The position numbers and the translations under genes were made by a program. Of a DNA stretch of 64,000 nucleotides, positions 24,360 to 34,700 are shown piece after piece; position 1 is the first letter of the stretch, and the number at the start of each line of letters is the position of its first letter. This stretch comes from Ampelocalamus luodianensis (lineage: Eukaryota > Streptophyta > Magnoliopsida > Poales > Poaceae), in contig CM070617.1 in assembly GCA_036346255.1 (NCBI GenBank), positions 29,005,080 to 29,069,079 of the forward strand, read 5' to 3'. Below the pieces are notes generated by a model. The model searched no databases, was not told where the DNA came from, and saw only the letters and a program-made list of their open reading frames with translations.

Positions 24360-24489
24360 TGTTATGAACAGCGTTTGTATTCATCATGAGGCCAATGGGC
24401 TAATATATATACAAATACAGGTATAACGTATATGCAAATAACCCCTTATACAATAGGGAAAATACACAACCAATAATATATATCTAACA
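24360..24489 (-). repeat. copia-1 5' LTR, 130 bp
   Basis: On the complement the LTR begins TGTTAGATATATATTATTGG and ends GTTCATAACA, with the inverted ends TGTTA/TAACA. The partner LTR is lost, so a target duplication cannot be confirmed. Confidence 0.8.
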
Positions 24490-24766
24490 ATAATTATGCA
24501 ATCTTTGGACTTGGGAGCACTTGCAGGTGACGAGCAAACCAATCGTGGTCTATCCAAACAGCGGGTAGACCTACGTAGCTGAGACGAAAGAATGGGTGGT
24601 GAGTGCTCTAGCCACAGCTGTTTCCTTGTTTTGGTTTGCATGATCACCATGTCCACAAAACCATGTGCTAGCTCTTCCGGTCGCATGCGTGCTGCAGGAC
24701 TCGGCCGGTGCGTCAGGGACGGATTTCGTGTCGTACGTCCGCAAGTGGAGGCAGGCGGGCGCTGGC

Positions 24767-25152
24767 TGTTGTGGTTCCTTTTCTTTGCACTGGGGTCTAG
24801 ATCTGAGAGGGAAGGGAGAGAGAGAGAGAGGGTGGGGTACCGACCGTCCGTCGTAGAGGATGAAGAGCCGGCCATTGCTGGTTCGTTGGCGGTGGCGTTC
24901 GATGGCGGCGGTGGTAGAACTTCCCGTCGCTGGAGCGCCCCCTTCTCAGATCGGATTAGGGTTTTGTCGGTGGGGTTTGTGGCGGCACGGTGAACCTCGT
25001 TGTACGTGCCGCCCCAGCCCCCACCTCTATTTATGTGGCGCTGGCGACAGGGGCCCACCAGCCTATTGGGCTGGGCGCCCCCGATCAGGGTGCAAACAAG
25101 AGGGTGGGGGCATTTGGCCGTTGGGCCAAATGCCCTGAGATCATTCTAACAT
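24767..25152 (-). repeat. copia-2 3' LTR, 386 bp
   Basis: Plus-strand borders are TGTTGTGG and CATTCTAACA. It differs from the other LTR by substitutions and by an extra segment of about 29 bp near 25105-25133 containing the palindrome GGCATTTGGCCGTTGGGCC. Confidence 0.92.
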
Positions 25153-25164
25153 TCTCCCCCTTGA
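25153..25164 (-). other. copia-2 polypurine tract
   Basis: The complement reads CAAGGGGGAGAA directly upstream of the 3' LTR, the usual plus-strand primer of LTR retroelements. Confidence 0.8.
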
Positions 25165-25489
25165 TCTCAATCTATACTTTATCTTTAATTACTTTTGCCT
25201 TTACACATTCCATCATAGATTAGTGCATAGAACATGTCTCATCGTCACGGTCAATCGCCGATAGATTTAATGACTACAATACACCTCTCTGCTCAAATAG
25301 TTACTTTAATCTTTTGTGCCATCTTTTAGTCCAGAATCATAGGCTTTCCTTAAACCCATGCCGCTACATGTTCTCTGAACACGTTGGGTGGTAAGCCTTT
25401 AGTAAGCGGATCCGCTAACATCTTTGCAGTACTTATATGCTCAAGACTTATAATTTGATCCCGAACTTTATCTTTCACAACATAGTACT

Positions 25490-25991
25490 TTATGTCAATG
25501 TGTTTGGCAAAGCACCACTTGACTTATTGTTGTGAGCATACGTTATCGGGTTCATTATCGCAGACAACTTAAGTGGTCTATTGATGTCGTCAACCACTTT
25601 TAAACCGGTATGAACTTCTTTAGCCGCTTCACCGCCCGTAGCCTCATAACATGCTACAAACTCGGCATACATTGTGGACGATGTAGTGACGGTTTGCTTT
25701 GAGCTTTTCCACGATATAGCTCCTCCAAATGAGAGTGAACACATATCCGGATGTAGACTTTCTATCATCTCCGCAAAATCGTAATCTGTATACCCCACTA
25801 TATGGAGTGAATCGATCTTCAGATATCATCATGAGGCCTTTTGTTCCTTGCAAATAACGCAAGACTTTCTTTATCAATTTCCAATGTTCTATTCCAGGAT
25901 TGCTCTGGAATCTGCCAAGTAACCCGGTAACAAACGCTAAGTCAGGGCACTTACACACTTGAGCATACTGCAAGCTTCCGATACCAAGCAT
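25490..25991 (-). pseudogene. copia-2 RNase H remnant
   Basis: Frames carry SLQYAQVCKCPDLAFVTGLL, HWKLIKKVLRYLQGTKGLM and AISWKSSKQTVTTSSTMYAE, typical of the copia RNase H domain. The pieces lie in two frames with a shift near 25800. Confidence 0.85.
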
Positions 25992-26685
25992 ATGGAACCG
26001 ATTTCATTTGATCGAGCTCGTACTGGTTCCTGGGGCATTGAAAATCCCTATATATGTCGCTCTTGACTATAGGTGCAGGTGAAGGACTACATTTATGCAT
26101 ACCAAATTTCTTTAAGATTTTCTCTATGTATGTCTTTTGCGATAGTCCCAATGTCCCTTTATTTCTATCCCGGTGAATTTCGATCCCTAGAATGAACGAA
26201 GCTTCACCAAGATCTTTCATATCAAAGTTTGAGGACAAAAACTTCTTTGTCTCCAAGAGTGCACTAACATCACTACTAGCTAGTAGGATATCATCCACAT
26301 ACAGGATTAGGAAGATAAACTTCCCATCTTTAAACTTTGCATAAACACAGTTGTCCTCTACATTCTCTTTAAACCCAAATTTTCTTATTGTACTGTCAAA
26401 CTTCAAGTACCACTGTCTTGAAGCTTGCTTTAACCCATAAATCGATTTCTTTAGGCGGCATCCCATTCTTTCATTTTCTTCCACGACAAAACCTTTCGGT
26501 TGTGCCATGTACACATTTTCCTCCAAATCCCCATTAAGAAATGTCGTCTTTACATCCATCTGATGTAACTCTAAATCATAATGTGCTACTAATGTCATTA
26601 TGATTCTGAAGGAATCTTTACATGAGACTGGAGAAAAAGTCTCATTGTAATCAATCCCTTCTCTTTGCGTAAAGCCTTTTGCCAC
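25951..26685 (-). pseudogene. copia-2 reverse transcriptase
   Basis: A 244-codon frame contains AKGFTQREGIDYNETFSPVS, MDVKTTFLNGDLEENVYMAQ, YGLKQASRQWYLKFD and the catalytic-region ILYVDDILLAS. The frame upstream into integrase is broken, so it is called a remnant despite the long open stretch. Confidence 0.88.
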
Positions 26686-26759
26686 AAGTCGCGCTTTGTA
26701 TCTTTCTACATTCCCTTGGGAGTCAAGCTTTGTCTTGTAGACCCATTTACTGACCCTCT

Positions 26760-28510
26760 TGTTTTGGCTCCTTTAGGAATAATTTCAAGTCCTGGACTTT
26801 ATTAGCCTTCATGGACCTCATTTCCTCTTCCATGGCCTCAAGCCATTTTGAAGAATTTTCGCTTCATGGCTTCTTCAAATGAGGTGGGATCATCCTCCAT
26901 TTGAAATTTCTCTGATGATAAATCTGATAATCATCGAAATAGTTGATCTTCTTACTCTTTGAGACCTCCTGGGCCTCCTCATTTGGTACATCTTCTGCTT
27001 GAGGTCGCTATTGCTCCCCTCATCACGTGGCAATGGGTTCTATAGGATCCTCAAGAACAGTTCCTCATTCTCATTCATTGTTGCCACAGAGGAACAATAA
27101 CAGTCTTGGCACCACGTTGTCTTGCACCGTCGGTGCAAATGATAGCAGGTAGTATGAAGAATGGTTCTTGAATCATCGGAGTGGGCGCATACACCCGCTT
27201 CTCTTCAAGGTCAATCTCACGAGCTACCATACTTTCTCTCATCATTTCATCCTCTAAGAAGACAGCGTGTCTCGTTTCTACAAAATTTGTATATCCGTCG
27301 GACAAGAGAAACGAAAACCTTTTGACTTTTCGTGGTAGCCAATGAAATGGCAACTTCTCGCTTTGGGATCAAGCTTCCCAAGGTTTGGGTTAAATACTTT
27401 AGCCTCAAGAGACTCCCCACACACGCAAGTGGTTTAGTGAGGAACTCTTCCTGCCGACAACTCGTACGGTGTTTTGGGCACCGACTTACTAGGCACTCTG
27501 TTGAGAATATGAATGGCGGTTTTCAACGCCTCGATCCATAAACTCAATGGCAGTGTGGAATAGCTCATCATGCTTCGCACCATATCCATCGAGAGTGCGG
27601 TTGCGTCTTTCACTACTCCATTTTTGAGGTTCGCCTGTAGAATCTCGGGCTACTATACCATTTTCTGTAAAAACCTTGCAAAAGGTCCAGGAACTTGTCC
27701 ATATGAGGTATGTCGATCGTAGTACCCCCCCCCCCACGGTCAGATCGGACTATCTTAATCTTTAAATCGTGTTGGTTTTCAACTTCACCTTAAATATCTT
27801 GAATTTATCCAAGGCTTCATTTCTTTCTTTGATTGGATAAATATATCCATAACGGAGTAATCATCCGTGAATGTTATGAACGAGTCATATCCATCCACAC
27901 TTTTCACAGAAAAGGACCACAAATGTCTGTGTGAATAATTTGTAGAATTCATGTGCTTCTTTTGGCGTCTTTCTTAATTTTCTTTACATATTTTCCTTTA
28001 ATGCGTCTACGCATTGTTCTAAGTCCGAGAACTCTAATGGAGGAAGAATATCATTCTTAACTAGTCTTTCTATTCTCCCCTCGAAATATGGCCTAAACGA
28101 TAGTGTCATAATTTCGACGACGCATCTAGAGTTCTCTTCGCTTCTGTTTACATTTGTAGACGAGGATTCATTCACTTTCGCACGCGACGTTCCCATTATC
28201 GCATACGACATTCACATCATCACATAATGATAACAAATAAAGCTCATTTTGTAAGATAGCAAGACCAACACATTCTTTATTAAACATTATTTCACACTTG
28301 CCATTTCCAAATGACAATCATAACCATCATTGTCCAAACATGAAACACTAATCAAATTCCTCAGAAAGAGGAACATAAAGAACATCTCTAAGTAAAAGAG
28401 TGAAGCCATCACTAGCTCTAATGAAAGATCGCCAACGGCTTCAACTTCAGCTTGGACTCCATTTGCTACTTTAATGCATCTTTCTTTTCTTTGCGTATTC
28501 CTCGTCGAAC
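26760..28510 (-). pseudogene. copia-2 integrase region, highly fragmented
   Basis: Recognisable phrases include ENGIVARDSTGEPQKWSSER followed by NRTLDGYGAKHDEL (27489-27737), corresponding to the end of the integrase core. A C-rich run at about 27727-27738 and many indels break the frame. Confidence 0.7.
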
Positions 28511-28517
28511 GGAATCC

Positions 28518-28712
28518 TCAGATATTATTGGCAACATGAACAGTTGCTCCTGAATCAATCCACCAAGTAGATTTTGAATATTGTACATACAGGGACTCAT
28601 TTATGAAGGTAATAATGTCCTCACCTTTCTTTGCCATTATCATCTTTAAGTAATCGGACAGTTCTTCTTGTAGTGTCCCATCTTCTTCAATGAAGACACC
28701 GATCTCGCTCAT
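28518..28712 (-). pseudogene. copia-2 aspartic protease remnant
   Basis: STWWIDSGATVHVANNI holds the D-S-G catalytic motif in a conserved copia context, directly downstream of gag. Confidence 0.8.
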
Positions 28713-29521
28713 CGCAAACTTATTCTGCTGAGGTGATGGACAGGGGCTTTTCCCTTGTTCTTTGAGGAGAAGTTACTGTTGAAGTTCTTTTTCTTGTTGT
28801 CCTTCACATAGTTAATATAACCACCATGTGAGGATTTAAATCTTTCCTCCTCTTGTACACACATAGCTATGCACTTTTCTAAGTCCCATTTCTCGGGCTG
28901 CATATTATAGTTGACAACAAAGGTGTCAAACTTTTCCGGCAAGGAAGCAAAAATCAAATGAATAAGGAACTCATCCTTGAGAGCCAAATCCATTGGTTTA
29001 AGCTTGGATGCCAAGTTGCTCATCCTTAGTATGTGTTCTCTTATGCCACTGCCACCACCAGAGTACCTTTCTGTCACAAGCTGCTTTATCAGTTGTGTAG
29101 CATATGTCTTTGAAGAACTAGTAAACTGACTCTTTATTTTCTCAAAGTACTCTGTGACAGTGTCACACTCTGCGATTGAGCCCACAATTGCAGGCTCAAT
29201 CGTGTTCTTTATCACAGCCAAGCATTTCTTGTTGGTAGTGACCCACTTTTTATGATCAAGATCATATGCCATTTTTATGGGAGCATAGTCCCTCTGTCTG
29301 GTCTGCCAAGCAGCATCAGCCTCATTTTCATTCCTCACCGGTGCCACAGGCTCTGTGGGACACGGTGTGGTGACTACCCAGTCCACCTCAGCCAAAATGA
29401 AAGCCAGGTCAATCTTTTTCTTCCATTCACCGTAGTTATCTCCTTTGAGAACCGGGATATCCCTGATGTAGCCCATCAAGGAGTATCCTCCTGAAAACAC
29501 ATTCATATTCAGTGAGAACAT
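28709..29521 (-). pseudogene. copia-2 gag polyprotein
   Basis: A 270-codon open frame with VLKGDNYGEWKKKIDLAFIL near the start, then AIVGSIAECDTVTEYFEKIK and ERYSGGGSGIREHILRMSNL, as in plant copia gag. The expected CCHC zinc knuckle is not seen before the frame ends in a Lys/Asn-rich tail. This is the longest intact coding piece of the element. Confidence 0.85.
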
Positions 29522-29529
29522 TTAAACAT

Positions 29530-29960
29530 AATAACAGCAAAATTATATACCTTATTTCCAACGTTGGTCAAAAATACGACATACAATTAAATCAATTTTA
29601 TCTATACATTAAATCTACATCACCGTTAGGCAGAAATAGAAATAATGCATAAAATCATCAATTAAAAAATTATAATATTGTTATTATCAACGTTGGTCAG
29701 AAAATAACAATATCATAAATTTCTGGAAATTATATCTATTTTTCCAAAAATTAAATTCTCCCGTTGGTTCGAATTTAATAATGAAAAATCAATTAACATT
29801 AACTTTTGCAGCGAAAACTGTAATTATTCTAAAATAATTCATTATACAGAAGCATTATACAGTACTCATTTAATCTCTGAAAAAATTAACACGTTGGTGC
29901 AAAAATTTACAAAGATTTTGGATCAAATTTCAATCAAATTCTCTCATAAAAGCTTCTGAA
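29530..29960 (-). repeat. AT-rich segment of the copia-2 leader with spaced CGTTGGT motifs
   Basis: CGTTGGT or near matches occur at 29562, 29624, 29691, 29762 and 29892, spaced about 62-71 bp apart with one position skipped. The segment lies between the GC-rich leader and gag. It is non-coding and could be an intron of the genomic RNA or a decayed tandem array. Confidence 0.5.
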
Positions 29961-30149
29961 AAACATTAAAACTCTTTTCGGATTTTACTGTTCAAAACGG
30001 CCAATTCGGCCCATTCACTCGCCCACAGCCCACGGTGGGCCGGCCCAAAAAAAGGCCACTTTCTCCCTTGGGCCGAAAAGGCCGGAGGATCCTCAGCCGT
30101 CCGATCGCAACGATCCGATTGGACGGCCGACCGCCCGCGCCAAAGGATC

Positions 30150-30632
30150 AAAAATCCCGAAACCTAATCCTAGCCCCATTCGGTTCCTCTCCACCCGAGA
30201 AGAGCGGCGGCTCGCACGGGAGAGGAGTGGCGGGCGGCAGCCAAAACGCGCGGCGACGGCGTCCAATGGCGGTGCAGCGCGCAGCGGCGGCGGCGGCCGC
30301 GCGCAAGCGGCGAGCCGCGGAGGCCCCGCAAGATCGCGGCAGCGGCGCCCCATCGGCCCAGCCGAGCACGGCGGCCGGCGCGGCGATGCGCGCGCAGGCG
30401 GCGGCAGCTGCCCGGCGTGCAAGCGGCGAGCCGCGGAGGCCCCGCAAGATCGCGGCAGCGGCGCCCAACGCGGAGCGGCGGCTACCCCCGCGCCAGCGGC
30501 CGCGGTGGCGCGAGCTCGCGAGGGCGCGGCGGCCTGCAATGGCCCGCCCGCGCGCGCAAGACGGCGCGCCGGCGTGCGGCCGGGCGGCGGCGACGTCACA
30601 AGAACGGCGCCGGCGGCTGCGACTCGGTAAGT
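30150..30632 (-). other. copia-2 GC-rich leader with 48-bp direct repeat
   Basis: An exact 48-bp segment beginning GCAAGCGGCGAGCCGCGGAG occurs at 30303-30350 and 30419-30466 (offset 116 bp). Long frames are open on both strands, so no coding claim is made. Confidence 0.6.
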
Positions 30633-30644
30633 GCTCTGATACCA
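30633..30644 (-). other. copia-2 primer-binding site
   Basis: The complement reads TGGTATCAGAGC, one base from the 5' LTR. It is the initiator Met-tRNA type. Confidence 0.9.
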
Positions 30645-30645
30645 A

Positions 30646-30999
30646 TGTTGTGGTTCCTTTTCTTTGCACTGGGGTCTAGATCTGAGAGGGAAGGGAGAGA
30701 GAGAGAGGGTTGGGGTACCAATCGTCCGTCGTAGAGGATGAAGAGCCGGCCATTGCTGGTTCGTTGGCGGTGGCGTTCGATGGCGGCGGTGGTGGAACTT
30801 ACCGTCGCTGGAGCGCCCCTTCTCAGATCGGATTAGGATTTTGTCGGTGGGGTTTGTGGCGGCACGGTGAACGTCGTTGTACGTGCCGCCCCGGCCCCCA
30901 CCTCTATTTATGTGGCGCTGGCGACAGGGACCCACCAGCCTATTGGTGGCGCCCCCGATCAAGGCGCAAACAAGGGGGTGCCCTGAGATCATTTTAACA
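30646..30999 (-). repeat. copia-2 5' LTR, 354 bp
   Basis: Plus-strand borders are TGTTGTGG and CATTTTAACA, followed by the target duplication CTGGC. It is shorter than the 3' LTR, mainly by a single deletion near its right end. Confidence 0.92.
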
Positions 31000-31151
31000 C
31001 TGGCCTCATCGGAGGGTGCTGCAGGACGATGCCAGCCACGGTGAGATCCATCGCGCGGGCGCTGCGCGGGGTGGATGCAGCCGACGATTTCCCTGCCGTG
31101 GCCGTGCTCTCATTTTCAGCTTCTCTTGCTTGCCCACGGAGAATGAGATGA

Positions 31152-31726
31152 GATCCCTTCTTTCATCAAGTGGTTTACGCATGTATGTACATCTGGAGCC
31201 GGGGAAGGAGCGTAATCGAATTGAAGGGCGACATGTTTTATGTCCTTGTATCGATGTTCTTCTTTGGCAATAGAATGCAGCCTTTTTTTGTACGAAAATA
31301 AAGTGCAGCCAATGGATTTTGTTTCGGGTATGGATTTTGGCTGAAAAAAAAAACGATTTTGTTTAGGGTATGGATCTCAGCAGAACTGAAAACAAGGACT
31401 ACCGCAACAAGTGACAACCATGTGTACACGACCATCCTCATTTTGTCCAAGTATACACTATGTTCACGAAGTTTCGATTTGCCATTACCGACAGCCAGTT
31501 CATAAATTAAATTTTCAGTGAGAAACATAGGGGAGCTACACCGTGCCTGTGCATAAATCAACCAATTCTACAATTTGGTGCATGTGTATCCTCGGGTAAA
31601 ACTCGATGACAAGTTCAACCGCAGCAGTGAATCCCAGCTTCAAAACTATGCATTTAGCATCCAGGTTGACGATCCACCTAAAACCAGATCTTTGATGATT
31701 GCCAATTGCAAACTGAATCCGTCAAA
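31152..31726. other. Converging 3' flanks of the methyltransferase pseudogene and SRP54
   Basis: Non-coding. An AATAAA lies on the plus strand at about 31297, 145 bp after the pseudogene stop, in a position that suits a former polyadenylation signal. A 15-bp match (TTTTGTTTAGGGTATGGAT or near) occurs twice near 31318 and 31355. Confidence 0.4.
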
Positions 31727-34700
31727 TTATCGGTCGCCACCCATGCCTCCAAACATTCCATTCATTTCCTTTGAGCCCATTTGTTTCATCAGAGACTGCA
31801 AACCACCCATGCCGCCTATCTGCTTCAGCATTTGCGGAGGGAGGACCTTGCTCATGTGTTGAACGTTCATGTTGCGGGACAGTGCACTCATTTCTCCTTT
31901 CTTTGGTATCTTGAGCCCTTTCATCTTGCTCCAGATCTTAGCAAGCCGCTTGTACTCTTCCAGCATGTCCATGACATCCCTGACAGGCCGGCCAGATCCC
32001 CGAGCAATCCGAATAATTCGTGATTCAGTCATAAGCTTCGGATTTGTGCTGTCAAGCTCTGTGATGAAATTTGGACATGAGCCCAATGAATTATCGGGAT
32101 GTTAGTCTAGTAATTTACATAGGAGAAACTGGTCAACCCAACTTACCTGCATCTGTCATGGAATCCATCATCGTCATATACCGCTTAATCTTAGCCTGGC
32201 TTTCCTTCTCATGTCCTTTTGGCATCAATTCAGCACTAAATCCAGGCAACATAGAGAAGACCTGCAAAGACAGAATAATCCAGATTTGAAATGTTGTTCA
32301 CCAGACTAAACAGCAATCATGAATCCTTGATTTACTGTGTTACATTTCACCAGATGTCCAAGAAATTTCAAGGACTAAACGTAGCTAACCTGGCCAATAG
32401 GACCCATTTTCAGAATGTTCTGGAATTGCTCATACATAAGTCTGAGAGTAAAGCTTCCTTCAGACAGTTTCTGCAGGAGCTCAGGTTGTTGATCAGTAGG
32501 TACTACTTCATGAATCTTGTCCATAAAGCCTGACCAGTCTCCCATGCCTGCCAATAACACAAAGTATGGTTAACCAAAGGGAACACACAGATAAAATACA
32601 GCACACCTAATATTTTCACTGACCTAACAGGCGACTAACGAATGGTTTAACATCAAAAACTTCAAACTCATCAATGTGTTCTCCAGTTCCGATAAATATC
32701 ACTGGACTTTTTGTTGCTGCGACCCTGAAAGAAAAACAATGATGTTAGGTATGCTAAGTTACTCTCAGATTCTGAAATGTAGATGCTGTGATGTACAAGT
32801 GATATTCAAGCACGGTATCAACAAGAAAAAAAGCCTTATTCCACACAAAATAAAGACTACAAGAACAAAGATAGTGTTATACACAAAGTAGCTCCAGGCT
32901 TGAAGTACATTATCCCGAAGCACATACAATATGCTGTAACTATTTTGAGGATACCATCATCTAAATGCCGCTATATCATAATTCCATCCAGCTCTAGTAC
33001 TTGTTTAGAATGAATGTTGTGCTCACTAAACTGGCCTTATATAGTTTTTTTTTTCTAGAATGGTACACAGCTATAGAAATAATTATTTGTTGAAAAATGC
33101 AACCAGACTATAGTGAAGATAAGAAAGGTCTCAACAGAGCAGCTACTTCAGATTCTTTGAAGACAATATTCTTCATAAGTTAGGAAAGAGGAAACAACAC
33201 CAAGAGGGTAGTGCAAGAAAAGGAAGAGAATACTAACGCGCTAAGCGCGCCACCTCCTTTCGCATGACCATCCATTTTCGTAACAATTACAGCACCAACA
33301 GAAACACTTTGTTTAAATGCTTGGGCCTGATCAAATGCAGCTTGACCGATACTACTGTCCATCACAAATATTACAAGGTCTGGTTTCTGCAGAATAGCAC
33401 AAGAATGTAGGTGAGATTTTCACTAGGTTCAGGTTATTGCTGAAAGCGTTTTGAGAATTCCGAGTGTATTACCGTTGCTTCTGAAACTTGGCGCATTTCT
33501 TCAAACAGTGCTGCTTCTTGTTTGTGCCTTCCACTTGTATCTACAATGATGAGATCACAGTTTTCTTTCTTGAACCTCTCCACACCCTCAACAGCAATTT
33601 TCACTGGATCAGACTCCATGTAGCTGCAAAGAGACAACCAAGCAATAGATAAGAATCATAAGATTAGACAATAATTGAAGTTGTACGAGTTAGAGCACCT
33701 TCCGTAAAAAGGAATCTTGGCCTTTGTTGCATTCTGTTTTAACTGATCAAAAGCACCAGCCCTAAATGTATCAGCACAAACCAGTGCCGGTTTAAATCCT
33801 TTCCGCTGATGATAATATGCATATTTGGTACAAGTGGTAGTTTTACCAGAACCTGCATTGACATGATGCAGTCTTGTGAAATGTTAACAGAAGATTGTAA
33901 TTTTATAATGCAACTAAAGTCCAGATAACAGAAGACAAAGCAGAATCGAACACGATCTGTGGGTCAAGCAAACAACAGATGTTCACACCTAAGCCAGATA
34001 ATCAGACAAGAAAAGCAAGCTGATACTATCCTTAAAATATCAGATCTAACACTTACAACAAGCTCTTCAAATGCCTTGGGCAATTAACCAACTTCCCACC
34101 GAGAAAGAGAAAACTTGCAGTATACTTTTTTTAGAACAAAACTTGCAGCATATATGGTATTCCATCCCAAAGCCAAATAAGAGTGCTTGTCAGTATAATT
34201 CTGATTATAGCACTTCCTATCACTTAAAACTCAATTGCAGAAAATCATATGCCAATAGCTTAATAAGAAGTACAATTTACACAAGGTGACCAACTTAGTA
34301 TCAGAGCCAATCGTTGCGACCAGCAGCGATGGTTCCGGTCCTAAGGAGATTGTCGCCATGCTCAAGCAGATCTTGGCGCAACTGATCATCCTCAACGAGA
34401 AGTTCAAGGTGGGCAAACCGGGGACCATCACACCAAGCGACGACTTGCTCAGCGCAGCCCCTGCGATAGTCGCCGCCGTACTAGGAGACGACCTGCTCGA
34501 CACAGGCCCTACGGCAGTTGCTACTGCACCACACCGCACAGTAGTCACAACCATGGTCCTGCCGGAGCCTACCGTGGCCCTGTCAGAGCTTGCTGTGGTC
34601 TTGCCGACGCCTGCTGTGGTGCTGCCAAAGCCTACGATCTTAGTGCCAGTGACGAGGAAGAAGGATGTCGTCGTTGTTTCGCGGGCGCCTTCACCACGTT

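Larger units (their letters stand above)
20326..24489 (-). mobile_element. Truncated Ty1-copia retrotransposon (copia-1)
   Basis: Reading on the complement from right to left, the order is 130-bp LTR (24360-24489), primer-binding site, GC-rich leader, gag, protease, integrase and reverse transcriptase. This is the Ty1-copia order (integrase before RT). The element stops abruptly inside RT, just after the YVDD motif near 20326; RNase H and the 3' LTR are missing. Multiple stops and frame changes show it is dead. The distal LTR border abuts a homocysteine S-methyltransferase intron, so it inserted into or next to that gene. Confidence 0.85.
24767..30999 (-). mobile_element. Full-length Ty1-copia retrotransposon (copia-2), 6.2 kb
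   Basis: Two LTRs (24767-25152 and 30646-30999) flank an interior with primer-binding site, leader, gag, protease, integrase, RT, RNase H and polypurine tract in Ty1-copia order on the minus strand. The target duplication CTGGC is perfect (24762-24766 and 31000-31004) and lies within coding sequence of the homocysteine S-methyltransferase pseudogene. Coding regions carry several stops and shifts, so it is probably immobile on its own. The LTRs differ by over a dozen substitutions plus indels, so the insertion is not very recent. Confidence 0.95.
24527..31151 (+). pseudogene. Homocysteine S-methyltransferase, 3' exons (pseudogene)
   Basis: Two C-terminal exons survive: 24527-24598 (after acceptor TTGCAG, before donor GTGAGT) and 24698-24766 continuing at 31005-31151. 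They read SKPIVVYPNSG, TYVAETKEWV, FVSYVRKWRQAGAG, then LIGGCCRTMPATVRSIARAL. The GGCC pair is the zinc-binding cysteine motif of homocysteine S-methyltransferases, which convert homocysteine to methionine using S-methylmethionine. Codon 14 of the first exon (24566-24568) is TAG where the family has a residue (expected Glu), a nonsense mutation. A 6.2 kb copia element splits the second exon in frame. Upstream exons were not found; copia-1 lies directly to the left. The stop is TGA at 31149-31151. Confidence 0.85.

Noticed and set aside
30035..30992. Long Ala/Arg-rich frames on both strands in the copia-2 leader and LTR
   Set aside because: Frames are open on both strands and cross the primer-binding site and LTR border; this is GC-driven.
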